Notes: a model not told the origin generated them from the sequence alone. A stretch of DNA of 64,000 nucleotides from Clostridia bacterium (GCA_017483305.1 JAFULC010000061.1:1-64000); one strand, 5' to 3'; positions 7,978 through 15,940 are shown, numbered from the stretch's first letter. A program made the numbers and translations.

Positions 7978-9264
7978 TCAGACCGAAGCCGCGGTCTCGA
8001 TACGGATCATAAACGCCTCGACAAGACGGACGGTGACCTTGGTCGCCTTCCAGCCCACAGTTGCTCTCTGATTGAGAGGGTCGGAGCTGCCCGCACTGCC
8101 AAGCTGCTTGACGATATGCTCGAGTCCGCCGTCCGCAAGAGTGGTGGTGCCGTAAGCGTTCTCGCCAAATACGAGGGTCGCGTAAACGTCAACGCCGTTA
8201 GCACCCGCCTCACCGGGATAGATGATCGCATTTGCCGCGCAGGTCACGGAGGCGGCGGTCGCCTTGGTGCTGTCGGTGCAAAGCGTCATTGCGGAGGAGG
8301 TGTTTGCGGAAACGTAGTACTTCTTGCCCTCGATGAGCACTTCTCTGCCCACGAGCGCGCCATCAGCAACGCTCGCGTCGGTCTTGAAGCTGACCGTAGC
8401 CGAGCCGTTAGCCGCCGCGCTTACGGTGAGCGTTCTTGCGCCCTCGGCAAGATCCTCAGCGTGGAAGATCTTTGCCTCGGTGCTCTCGATGAAGCGAACT
8501 CCCTCGATGCGACCGATCTCGCCCTCAAAGATAGCCGAGGGGTCGGCATACTGGTGGGGATACTTCCAGTTGGGATCGCTCATAAGGTCGTAGGCGCAGT
8601 CGGGGTGAATGATCGCAACGTAAGCGCCATCGATCTTCTCGGCGTTCTGATTCTTGAGGAATCTGACCGCCTTGCGAACCGCGTCAACGGTGAGGTAGTG
8701 GTTGTCCTCGGCGTTAGCGCTGCCGCCGACAAGCTGGCTACGGGAGCTGACGTCTCCCTCGGCATACTGCACGTTAGTACCGCCGACAAGCACCTCACGG
8801 GAGATGGTGTCGAGGGTTCTGCCTGCCTGAGAGCCGAGAAGCTTGGTCGCCATGCAGAGATTGTTGTCAATGGCGGTCATAAGAAGCAGGTCGGTGAGCT
8901 CAACGTAGCCGCCGTACTGTGCAACGGTCGCGTTGACGATACCCATATTGATGGTCTGTCCCGTGGGGGTGATTCCCTCGGCGATAGGATCCGTCAGCTT
9001 GGGCAGCGGATCGTATTTGCGGAACTGAACCGACTTTCCGTTGCCTGCGGGGATCGCATGCTTCTGCGCGAAGCGATCGTGAACGAGAGCAGGCTCGGCG
9101 TTGTCGATAAGATAGTCCGAATAGTAGGTTTTCATCTCGGGAGAAAGTCCCTCTCCCTCGGCGTATGCGGTGACCTCACCGCTCTTTGCGTTGATCTCGC
9201 CCTCGGTGCCAAGCACCTTGTCGCCTGCTCCGAAAAGCTGAAGATCTGCGTTGAAAATAGTCAT
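7978..9264 (-). CDS. Phage major capsid protein, N4-gp56 family
   Basis: 428 aa. The family pattern is visible: LSPEMKTYYSDYLIDNAEP, the FRKYDPLPKLTDPIAEGITP block, YGGYVELTDLLLMTAIDNN, then IIHPDCAYDLMSDPNWKYPH. It forms the phage head shell. The N-terminus MTIFNADLQLFGAGD resembles the site cut by Prp-type proteases (LQxF with cleavage after F), and a Prp homologue is encoded two genes upstream. Start 9264 follows AAAGGAA. It is intact, with no frameshift seen. Confidence 0.9.
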   Translation of the reverse strand: MTIFNADLQLFGAGDKVLGTEGEINAKSGEVTAYAEGEGLSPEMKTYYSDYLIDNAEPALVHDRFAQKHAIPAGNGKSVQFRKYDPLPKLTDPIAEGITPTGQTINMGIVNATVAQYGGYVELTDLLLMTAIDNNLCMATKLLGSQAGRTLDTISREVLVGGTNVQYAEGDVSSRSQLVGGSANAEDNHYLTVDAVRKAVRFLKNQNAEKIDGAYVAIIHPDCAYDLMSDPNWKYPHQYADPSAIFEGEIGRIEGVRFIESTEAKIFHAEDLAEGARTLTVSAAANGSATVSFKTDASVADGALVGREVLIEGKKYYVSANTSSAMTLCTDSTKATAASVTCAANAIIYPGEAGANGVDVYATLVFGENAYGTTTLADGGLEHIVKQLGSAGSSDPLNQRATVGWKATKVTVRLVEAFMIRIETAASV

Positions 9265-9309
9265 ATTTTTATTCCTTTCTGTTGTTGAATGTTTAATGAT
9301 CCGATCGGC

Positions 9310-9996
9310 TTAAAGCTTGATCTTCTCTCCCCCTGCCGCGCGCTTGGCAAGCCTTGCACGCTCGGCTCGGGTAAGCTTTGAGACGTCGAAGGGGCTTGCG
9401 GCGGTGCGGTGAGCAAGTCCGTTTTCGTTCGGCCTCGCTCTTTTGCTTCTGATCTCGCCAAGCACTCTTTCCTCGGTCTCTCTCGCCACGTCCTCGGCGG
9501 TCCGTTCGACTATTTCGTCGAAATGTGAGAGCTTATAGGCATCGGCAAGTCCGAACCTGCCGTCCTCGAGCAGAGCCGTCGCAATTTCGATAAATTTTTC
9601 GGAATTTAAGGCAAGCTCCTCGGAAAAACCGCAAAACTCCTTTTTCAGCGCCTCGGAGGACTCACGGATCATTGCCACAAGCTCGTCGCGCGTTAATTTT
9701 TTCGACTTCTCGGCAATCTCTGCGCGTCCCTCCTCCATCGACTGACGAAGCTTCTCCTCCTGCTCCTTGAATTTACGGAAACGGCGGTTTATCATCCTCT
9801 GCGTGTCCTCGGTGTAAAACTCCTTGAACCGCGATCTGATAAGTCTGTCGTATTCGGCGCGCTCGGCGCGTCTTGTCTCCTCGGCGGATAAGATCTCGCC
9901 GTCAGAAAAAAGCCGACTCTCCTCTGCGCTCTCGTCCTCGGGTAACGCCCCGATAGCGTCTTCGTCCACGAAGATATCCGTTTTGTTTTCTTCCAT
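9310..9996 (-). CDS. Phage scaffold-like protein
   Basis: 228 aa, highly charged and almost wholly helical, with long Glu/Lys/Arg coiled-coil stretches (residues about 60-190) and a basic C-terminus ending RAAGGEKIKL. Size, composition and position directly before the capsid gene are those of a phage scaffolding protein, which guides head assembly and is removed later. There is no LQxF motif at its N-terminus, unlike the capsid protein. Function is inferred from context. Confidence 0.75.
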   Translation of the reverse strand: MEENKTDIFVDEDAIGALPEDESAEESRLFSDGEILSAEETRRAERAEYDRLIRSRFKEFYTEDTQRMINRRFRKFKEQEEKLRQSMEEGRAEIAEKSKKLTRDELVAMIRESSEALKKEFCGFSEELALNSEKFIEIATALLEDGRFGLADAYKLSHFDEIVERTAEDVARETEERVLGEIRSKRARPNENGLAHRTAASPFDVSKLTRAERARLAKRAAGGEKIKL

Positions 9997-10034
9997 AAGT
10001 AAAAACGTAATCCTTTCCCACCGTTATCGGTGAT

Positions 10035-10370
10035 CTACGCGCGGCAGGGGTTCATTTTCCAGCTCCACGCGTTGTTTTCGACCTCTACGTACCCGGGATA
10101 AGTGAGTGAGATCTGCCAGATTCCGATGCAGGCAAGCTTCATCGCCTCCTCACCGTCCTGCCCGCAGCTCACGTCAGCACATCCCGAGCTGAGCCGATCA
10201 AGGCTCGTTCCCTCGGAGCAAAAGTTTGAAAGATAGCCGCAGAGCGAATAGAATATGCCCGACACGGCGGCGCAAACGATATCGTTGCCCTCGCCACTAA
10301 AGCCTGCGTGGCCTTCTATTTGCAGTCTGAGGCGACCGTCCTCGCGCCTTGAAAACTCCGCCTTAATCAT
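10035..10370 (-). CDS. Prp-type cysteine protease encoded in a phage head operon
   Basis: 111 aa. The Peptidase_Prp signature is present: EGHAGFSGEGNDIVCAAVSG, with catalytic His21 and Cys33 and Asp30 in the expected places. In host genomes Prp lies between rplU and rpmA and trims ribosomal protein L27. Staphylococcal phages use host Prp to cut capsid and scaffold proteins. Here the gene overlaps the portal gene by 8 bp and precedes the scaffold and capsid genes. The likely role is therefore prohead maturation, not L27 processing. Start 10370 follows AGAGGA. Confidence 0.87.
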   Translation of the reverse strand: MIKAEFSRREDGRLRLQIEGHAGFSGEGNDIVCAAVSGIFYSLCGYLSNFCSEGTSLDRLSSGCADVSCGQDGEEAMKLACIGIWQISLTYPGYVEVENNAWSWKMNPCRA

Positions 10371-11919
10371 TGTCCTCTTCCTTTCCGTCTCCGTAGAGCG
10401 AGCGGATCGATGCCTTGAGCATCCCGACTCCCTCGAAATCCATCATTTCGAGCATAAGCAGGGTCTGTGCGGCGTTTTCGGGTCTGAACGCGCCCGAGTC
10501 GTAAAGCTCCTTTGCGAACTTGTTTTTCTTCTCGGACTCGCTCGGCGCCTTCTTGACCGCGCTGATCTCGATGTCGAAGTGAGGTCGGTATCCGTCCTCG
10601 CCAGCCCTGATGCTCTTGCCGCAAAAGCCGAGGTATTCTCTCGCGCCGTCGTCACCGACTATGCGGAAAACTCTCGTCTCGTCGTAAAACTGACGTATCA
10701 GCTCGACCACGAGCGCGATTATTCTGATGTAGGCACGGTAGGTCTCCTCTATGCCGTCGCGCGACGCCTTCGCTCCCGCCTCGCGCAAAATGCTTATTGC
10801 CGAAGCCGCGGTGATGCCGCCGCTGATGCCTCCCTGAGAAACATCGAGCGAGCCCGTGACGGTCTTGAGCTCCTCTATCTTGAGCAGCTTCGCATCCATC
10901 ACAGAGTCGTTCATCGGGGATATCTCGATCTGACGGAGCTTTTCCTCGTCAATGTCTCCCTCTACCTCCACGATGCTTCGATCAAGGTCAAGGAACTCCT
11001 TTTCGTTGACTCCGAGGCTTCGCTTCGCCCAGAAGCGCACACGCGACGCCCAATCCGTGTATTCGAGAATGTTCGCATCGATACGGTTGATGTATCTCTG
11101 CGCCTCTGCCGAGGTAGCGATGACTCCAAAGCCATGCGCCTGTCCCGTCGGGTACATTCTGTCGAAAACTATCGGGTACTGACCGTGCTCATACCAGCCG
11201 CAAGGGCAGCTCGGGTCGCTCTCCGAGCTGTAAAGCACGCATTCACCGATGAATTTGCACAGATGGAGCTGAGAGATGCCGTCGGGAAGATACTTTTTAT
11301 AGTACCAATCGACGACGAGGCACTTGCCGTCCGCCGTACTCATTCCGAGTGACGAGGCAAGAGAGCTATCCTGCTCGCGAAGCTGACCGTAGTCAACTCC
11401 GAAGGCTGCCTCAAGCGCGTCGATATCGCTATGCGAGACGATGAAAAGGTTTTGCGAGTCCTGAATATCCCCGACGCCTATCTCCCAGAAAATGTCCTCC
11501 AGAGCAAGCGCGCGGATATCGATATCGCCAAGTCCGTCCTCAAGCGCATTGTTCCAGAAAACTCCGTAAGCGGCGGTGCCGTGCTTGAGCTTCTCCCAGC
11601 AGTTGTCCGAGTAGGTCTGCTCAAAGCCGCACCTTTGCGTTATCACGGGAATAATCTTGGATAAGGTCTCGGCGTATTTTTCATCGCGCTTCTCTCTCGG
11701 GAGACAAACGCAGGACGGAATACTGTCGATCACGTCGGCGTGCTTATTGACTATACTGTTGAATATCCAGGACGACGATTCGCCGCCGGTATAGACCGCG
11801 CGCCATATATCGCCCTCCGACGCTATTCTGCTCTCAAGCTCTGCCTTTTCCCTTTTGTAGCGGATAAGCGTTTTGATGGCAAGAGAGAGGTCGGGGGCTG
11901 CCGTTTTATTTTCGTTCAT
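10363..11919 (-). CDS. Phage portal protein
   Basis: 518 aa, acidic and Trp/Tyr-rich. The N-terminal half resembles P22-like portal proteins (WRAVYTGGESSSWIFNSIV, CGFEQTYSDNCWEKLKHGT, FDRMYPTGQAHGFGVI). The C-terminal half has a long helix (SMTADGS-type break then AASAISILREAGAKASRDGI). It would form the dodecameric gate through which DNA enters the head. Between the terminase large subunit (20 bp gap) and the Prp protease (overlap). The call rests on residual similarity plus position. Confidence 0.82.
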   Translation of the reverse strand: MNENKTAAPDLSLAIKTLIRYKREKAELESRIASEGDIWRAVYTGGESSSWIFNSIVNKHADVIDSIPSCVCLPREKRDEKYAETLSKIIPVITQRCGFEQTYSDNCWEKLKHGTAAYGVFWNNALEDGLGDIDIRALALEDIFWEIGVGDIQDSQNLFIVSHSDIDALEAAFGVDYGQLREQDSSLASSLGMSTADGKCLVVDWYYKKYLPDGISQLHLCKFIGECVLYSSESDPSCPCGWYEHGQYPIVFDRMYPTGQAHGFGVIATSAEAQRYINRIDANILEYTDWASRVRFWAKRSLGVNEKEFLDLDRSIVEVEGDIDEEKLRQIEISPMNDSVMDAKLLKIEELKTVTGSLDVSQGGISGGITAASAISILREAGAKASRDGIEETYRAYIRIIALVVELIRQFYDETRVFRIVGDDGAREYLGFCGKSIRAGEDGYRPHFDIEISAVKKAPSESEKKNKFAKELYDSGAFRPENAAQTLLMLEMMDFEGVGMLKASIRSLYGDGKEEDND

Positions 11920-11938
11920 TGGGTATGTGTCCTTTCTT

Positions 11939-13417
11939 TTATTTAAATCTTGCCCTTACCGTATAGCTGTCGGAGGCTTGACGGTAAAGGTCGAGCGGGT
12001 CTGCCGAGATAATCAGGCTCTGCCCCGTCTTTTTTAATGCAGGCACGGGGCATTCCATACATACGTAGCGAAGCTCGTCGTATATGTGATCCTCGCCCGA
12101 GGTGTCCACGTCCTCCACGTCGGAGGAATCGTAAACAAGACAAGGAAAGGTCCTGATAAACTGCCGACAGGTCGAGAAAACGTAAAGCCTCGGCTTGCCG
12201 TTCTCGTCAAAGGCAAGACGGTTGTGGACCTGCTGCTTGCCCGCGATCCGCGAGTTGTCGGCGCGGTCCCAATATATTCCCTGCTTTTCCATAATGCCGC
12301 CGATGCTCTCGCCGCCGTTTTTCTGATAGATCGCGGGGTCGGCGACTCCGTGGATAGTCCTGCCCGAGAGGTTTTCGTCCTCGCGCTCGATGCGCTTGAT
12401 CTCGGTCGCGACCTTCTCCGCCTCCCAGCGCACGCCCTCGTTCGGCGTGCCCGTGCAGCCGTAAAGCTCGCGGATGCGGTAAAGCACGCCATCGGTGTCC
12501 TCGGCATACCAGCCTACCGAAAAGGGCCGCGAATATCCCCAGTCGAAGCCGCGGTAGATCCGCCAATGCTTCGGTATTCTGAAGGGCGAGATCACGTGAG
12601 TCGCCGTGCGGTCAAGGTATCGGTCGGGATCGTTCTTCCACTCGGTAAAGACCTGTCCCGAAAAGCCGTTCCAATCGCCGTAAAGCAGTGCCGCACGCTC
12701 GGCTTCGGGGAGCGACGCCAGACGCGTAAGGTAGTCGGGATCGTTCCTTAGCAATATTTCGTTATCAAAGACCGTGGACGGCACAAAGATCCTTGATTTC
12801 CGTCTTTCCTCCTCGTGACCGTCGGGAAATCGGATCTTCACCGTCTCCCAGATCGTAGTCATAGGCGGCGCGGGGGTGATAAATCTTTCCTTGACCCATC
12901 CGTGACCGATGCCGCCGGGATTCGCCTGCGCTCTCATATAGCACCTCGTGCCCGGGCCGCTCGGTCGGTTTCGCGAGAAAAGATAGCTGTATTCGTCGAA
13001 CGTGAACTGCGTCAGCTCGTCGAAATCGATAAAATCGTAGCGCTTTCCCTGATAATTGTATCGGTCAGAGGCGTGGGCAAGCGAGCCGAAGTATATCTTC
13101 GCACCCGACGGAAAGCGCCAGAAATGTCTTGATTCTTTGTAGACCGCCGCGGGACAAAAGTCCGAATATATCGAATAGGATCGGTCTATAAGCTCGGAGA
13201 GCTGTGGATAGGTCTTGCGGAGTATCAGACCGCGATAATGCGGTATATTGATCTGCCGCAACGCCTCGGCAAGCGCGCAATCCGACTTTCCGCCGCCCGC
13301 CGCGCCGCCGTAAAGAGCCTCGTCCTCAAGTCTTCGCATAAACGCCGCCTGTCTCGGTTGAGGTCTCCAGACTACCCTTTTTTCTCGGGCGTTGCCGCCC
13401 TTTACGTTACCTGACAT
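11939..13417 (-). CDS. Phage terminase large subunit
   Basis: 492 aa packaging motor. Walker A (GGAAGGGKSDCALAEAL) lies near residue 38, Walker B with catalytic acid is YDFIDFDELTQF, and the coupling motif region is RAQANPGGIGHGWVKERF. The RNase H-like nuclease half begins IYRGFDWGYSRPFSVGWY and has a second acidic site VADPAIYQKN. Start 13417 follows GGAGGG. Complete, with both ATPase and nuclease motifs intact, so it may be active. Confidence 0.92.
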   Translation of the reverse strand: MSGNVKGGNAREKRVVWRPQPRQAAFMRRLEDEALYGGAAGGGKSDCALAEALRQINIPHYRGLILRKTYPQLSELIDRSYSIYSDFCPAAVYKESRHFWRFPSGAKIYFGSLAHASDRYNYQGKRYDFIDFDELTQFTFDEYSYLFSRNRPSGPGTRCYMRAQANPGGIGHGWVKERFITPAPPMTTIWETVKIRFPDGHEEERRKSRIFVPSTVFDNEILLRNDPDYLTRLASLPEAERAALLYGDWNGFSGQVFTEWKNDPDRYLDRTATHVISPFRIPKHWRIYRGFDWGYSRPFSVGWYAEDTDGVLYRIRELYGCTGTPNEGVRWEAEKVATEIKRIEREDENLSGRTIHGVADPAIYQKNGGESIGGIMEKQGIYWDRADNSRIAGKQQVHNRLAFDENGKPRLYVFSTCRQFIRTFPCLVYDSSDVEDVDTSGEDHIYDELRYVCMECPVPALKKTGQSLIISADPLDLYRQASDSYTVRARFK

Positions 13418-13431
13418 CGACTCTGCCCTCC

Positions 13432-13923
13432 TCAGCCTTCCTCGTCGATCGTGTCCGCCTCGGGTATCTCGACGACTCCGCCGCCCTCACCCTCGGCATC
13501 CCTTTCGGGTCGCTCGCTCCATCGCTCGGGCTGACGGTTCTTGAGCCAGAAGATCTCGGCTCGCAGGTCGGCGGGCACGTGGGCGGTGTCAACTCCCGTC
13601 GCAAGCTCCTCGTACTCGCGTATCTTTTTGCCCGTCTGGGGGTCAAACTCGACTCTTTTGAGCTTGTACGTCTTGTCCACCGCCACGTTGTAGCCCGTAG
13701 CCTTCTTATAAAGCGCCCTGACTATATCGTAGTCGGCGTTTTCCTTACCAAGACCGAGCGCCTCGGCAAAATCGGGATACTTGCGCTTCCAGAGTCGGAA
13801 CGTGGGCATCTCAATGCCGCACCCGATCGCGATCTCCTCGTCCGACAAGCCCTCGTCGGCAAGTCGGCGGACTCGCTCAAGTCCGCAGGACTCGAGCCAG
13901 CGCTCGTATTTAGTTCTCGCCAT
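13432..13923 (-). CDS. Phage terminase small subunit-like HTH protein
   Basis: 163 aa. N-terminal helix-turn-helix (RRLADEGLSDEEIAIGCGI ...), a basic middle part (RALYKKATGYNVAVDKTYKL), and the characteristic C-terminal block AEIFWLKNRQPERWSERPE found in many Firmicutes phage small terminases. It would select the DNA to be packaged and hand it to the large subunit encoded 14 bp downstream. Overlaps the preceding ORF by 14 bp. Confidence 0.85.
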   Translation of the reverse strand: MARTKYERWLESCGLERVRRLADEGLSDEEIAIGCGIEMPTFRLWKRKYPDFAEALGLGKENADYDIVRALYKKATGYNVAVDKTYKLKRVEFDPQTGKKIREYEELATGVDTAHVPADLRAEIFWLKNRQPERWSERPERDAEGEGGGVVEIPEADTIDEEG

Positions 13924-14269
13924 CTGTGCTGTGCGCCTTCGCGCTTACTTCGTCATTCGCTTCAGCGGCTTCGCTGTTAGCGAATTTCACAGACACCTCG
14001 TCGTTCGCTTTTGCGTAACCGCCGCATCGCTCAACGGTTATAACGTAATCGTCGCCCACCGTACCGACTATCGCGCGGTAGCTTCCGATGGCATCGCGTA
14101 TCAGCTCCTTGGGCACGCGGACACCGTCGTGCTTTTCGACGAGAAGCGCAAGGTATGCCGAGAGGATGTCGTTGGTCTCTTTATAGCCCCTGCTTCGCTC
14201 TCGCTCGAGCTTTATTTGCTTGTTTTTCAGGGCGATGATGCCTCTGTATATTCTGCTTGTCAGTTTCAC
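13910..14269 (-). CDS. Phage-block protein of unknown function
   Basis: About 119 aa from GTG 14269, which sits nine bases after AAAGGAA. An ATG at 14287 lies upstream but that ribosome site would then be inside the gene. The sequence is basic at the N-terminus, has a helical centre and an Ala/Glu-rich tail. Overlaps the terminase small subunit start by 14 bp and the upstream Cys-rich gene by about 89 bp. No known family recognised. Confidence 0.6.
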   Translation of the reverse strand: MKLTSRIYRGIIALKNKQIKLERERSRGYKETNDILSAYLALLVEKHDGVRVPKELIRDAIGSYRAIVGTVGDDYVITVERCGGYAKANDEVSVKFANSEAAEANDEVSAKAHSTDGEN

Positions 14270-14471
14270 TCGCGTACTTCCTTTCATAGTAATATCTATC
14301 CATTGCCTGATAAAACGGGCAATTCTTATACGCCGTCGGGTGTGCGCAATAGCCGTACACGATCTCGCGGCGCGCTATCCTGTCGGGAAATTTGAATCCT
14401 GCGCATTCGCATCGGATCTTGTCCTTTTCCTTCAGGCTTTGCAAATATGGGCATGTTCCTTGTATCGCCAA
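14181..14471 (-). CDS. Small Cys-rich phage-block protein
   Basis: 96 aa from TTG 14471, eight bases after GGAAAGG. Conserved-looking core with five cysteines: CPYL ... CECAGFKFPD ... GYCAHPTAYKNCPFYQAMDRYY. This pattern suggests a small zinc- or metal-binding protein, and similar Cys-rich ORFs occur before terminase genes in Clostridia prophages. The basic last 30 residues overlap the next gene and may be poorly constrained. Confidence 0.65.
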   Translation of the reverse strand: MAIQGTCPYLQSLKEKDKIRCECAGFKFPDRIARREIVYGYCAHPTAYKNCPFYQAMDRYYYERKYASETDKQNIQRHHRPEKQANKARARAKQGL

Positions 14472-14475
14472 AATC

Positions 14476-14706
14476 TTAACCTTTCCGCGCCTGCTCGCTC
14501 GGCAGAATAGAACGAAAGGCAGACGCTATACACTCGTTAAGTTTGCTTAACTCGGTGCTCAAAAAAATAACCGTCGGATAACGGCTGAAGCTTGAAAAGA
14601 TCCGTGTATCCTTCGATATTCGTTGTGGCATAAGGCTTTTTGACATCGGAGACTGTAATATCAGCGCCCTTGCACACTCAAGCAAGTCATCGCAGGTTCT
14701 GCCCAA
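14476..14706 (-). CDS. Possible small first ORF of the phage operon
   Basis: 76 aa from TTG 14706, with no good ribosome site seen. It ends just before the Cys-rich gene, and its stop overlaps that gene's ribosome site, which suggests translational coupling. The sequence (LNECIASAFRSILPSEQARKG at the end) matches no family I know. A perfect inverted repeat GTTAAG-TTTG-CTTAAC (14536-14551) lies inside it. It could also be untranslated leader. Confidence 0.35.
   Translation of the reverse strand: MGRTCDDLLECARALILQSPMSKSLMPQRISKDTRIFSSFSRYPTVIFLSTELSKLNECIASAFRSILPSEQARKG
14536..14551. promoter_or_regulatory. Candidate repressor operator inside the phage operon leader
   Basis: Perfect inverted repeat GTTAAG-N4-CTTAAC. 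The 11-mer TTTGCTTAACT in it recurs exactly at 15011-15021 in the promoter of the facing repressor gene. Confidence 0.45.
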
Positions 14707-14748
14707 AAGCTCTCTGCTTTTGCCTGCTCTGCAACCTTAACTGTGCCA

Positions 14749-14777
14749 ATTATAGCACATTTGTTCTATTTTGTCAA
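14749..14777 (-). promoter_or_regulatory. Sigma-A promoter of the capsid/packaging operon with SOS-like box
   Basis: Minus strand: TTGACA (14772-14777), 17-bp spacer, TATAAT (14749-14754). The spacer contains GAACAAATGTGC (14755-14766), one base away from the Gram-positive LexA box core GAAC-N4-GTTC. Confidence 0.82.
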
Positions 14778-15004
14778 CCCCCTATAGCGCATTTACAGGC
14801 AAATTTTTCCACAAGGCGAAAATCCTTACGGCATAAAGCTTTTGGAGGTTGATGGGGATGTCGTGGTGAAATTTTTTCTGCAATTTTTTATCATCAGGGC
14901 TCGATTCTCGTTCGCTTGTTTCCCTACCCCTAAGCAAAACTGCGAAAAAGAGCAAAAAACATCAAATTTTAATTAATATTGTTTAACTTTTTTCGAAAAA
15001 CCTA
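14778..15004. other. Intergenic region between phage operon and its divergent repressor
   Basis: About 230 bp of increasingly AT-rich DNA between two divergent promoters. It includes one more related half site (GTTTAAC near 14983). I see no RNA gene. Confidence 0.55.
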
Positions 15005-15050
15005 TTGACATTTGCTTAACTTTGCGGTATAATATTACAGTAAGCTTAAC
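15005..15050 (+). promoter_or_regulatory. Promoter of the S24 repressor with two overlapping operator-like sites
   Basis: TTGACA (15005-15010), 17-bp spacer, TATAAT (15028-15033). The spacer begins with TTTGCTTAAC (15011-15020), and the likely start site is covered by TAAGCTTAAC (15041-15050). Both contain the GCTTAAC half site, so autoregulation by the encoded repressor is likely. Confidence 0.8.
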
Positions 15051-15098
15051 TAATCACGAAACGTCCTTCGACGTTTGGGAGTTCTAACGAGGTTCCGT

Positions 15099-15719
15099 AT
15101 GACAGATTTTAAAAATCGCCTGGCAGCCGCCATGGCCGAAAAAAATATGAGAGCCGCCGAGCTCTCAAGACGAACGGGGATTTCAAAGCCCCGCTTAAGT
15201 CAATATCTCAGCGGCGTTTACGTTCCGAAGGCAGACGCTATCTGCGCGATGGCTCAGGCTCTGAACGTAAGCGAGACCTACCTCCTCGGCAGCTCCGACA
15301 CTCCCTCGGTCGCAGAGATAAAGAACGTTAATTTCAAATTTCTTCCCGTCATCGGCGAGATCGCTTGCGGAGCGCCCATTTTCGCCAACGAGGAGGACGG
15401 AGATATGGTCGTTACCGATGCGGAGACCGATGCGGATTTCTGTCTCATCGCCAAGGGCGACAGCATGAAGGACGCACGAATCTGCAACGGAGACACCGTG
15501 TTTATCAAGAAATCCGACACGGTCAACAACGGCGAGATCGCCGCGGTCATCATCAACGACGAGGCTACTCTCAAGCGCGTTTACTACTACCCCGAAAGCG
15601 AAAAGCTTATGCTCATTCCCGAAAACAGCAGCTACGAGCCGCTCGTGTTCGTGGGTCGAGACCTTGAAAAGATACACATCATCGGCAGAGCCGTCGCGTT
15701 TAAATCTGATATAAGATAA
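15099..15719 (+). CDS. LexA/CI-like phage repressor (XRE HTH + S24 peptidase)
   Basis: 206 aa. N-terminal Cro/CI-type helix-turn-helix (ELSRRTGISKPRLSQYLSG, residues 21-39). C-terminal S24 domain: cleavage site Cys90-Gly91 (GEIACGAP), nucleophile Ser122 (KGDSMKD) and Lys159 (EATLKRV). Such proteins hold phage promoters off until RecA filaments trigger self-cleavage after DNA damage. C-G in place of A-G is also used by UmuD. Start 15099 follows CGAGG; an upstream in-frame reading from 15075 lacks one. It faces the capsid operon and probably controls it. Confidence 0.9.
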   Translation: MTDFKNRLAAAMAEKNMRAAELSRRTGISKPRLSQYLSGVYVPKADAICAMAQALNVSETYLLGSSDTPSVAEIKNVNFKFLPVIGEIACGAPIFANEEDGDMVVTDAETDADFCLIAKGDSMKDARICNGDTVFIKKSDTVNNGEIAAVIINDEATLKRVYYYPESEKLMLIPENSSYEPLVFVGRDLEKIHIIGRAVAFKSDIR

Positions 15720-15736
15720 GGCATCCGGGAGTCCGA

Positions 15737-15940
15737 TCACCCGAGAAAGTCCTCAATGATCTCGGCTATATGCAGTCGGCTCACTTCCCCGTCGTTTATC
15801 AGTCGGACAAGCCGCTCGACGCGCTCGCGCTCGAGACTAAGGCTTCGATAATATGAAACTTCGCCGTCAACCTCGGCGACGATGCCAAAGCTCCCGTCCT
15901 CACAGACTATGAGCTTTGCGCTTACAGATAATACAGTCAT
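15737..15940 (-). CDS. DUF6514 family small protein
   Basis: 67 aa, with the family pattern GSFGIVAEVDGEVSYYRSLS followed by ERVERLVRLINDGEVS and the C-terminal ...EIIEDFLG. These short proteins are widespread in Clostridia and have no known function. It ends close to the repressor gene on the opposite strand. An extended -10 (TGGTATAAT, around 15974-15982 on the minus strand) lies upstream. Confidence 0.8.
   Translation of the reverse strand: MTVLSVSAKLIVCEDGSFGIVAEVDGEVSYYRSLSLERERVERLVRLINDGEVSRLHIAEIIEDFLG

Noticed and set aside
7528-15940. Integrase, recombinase or flanking att repeats around the phage block
   Set aside because: I looked at both borders (7402-7527 and 15941-16247) and saw no recombinase gene and no clear shared repeat.
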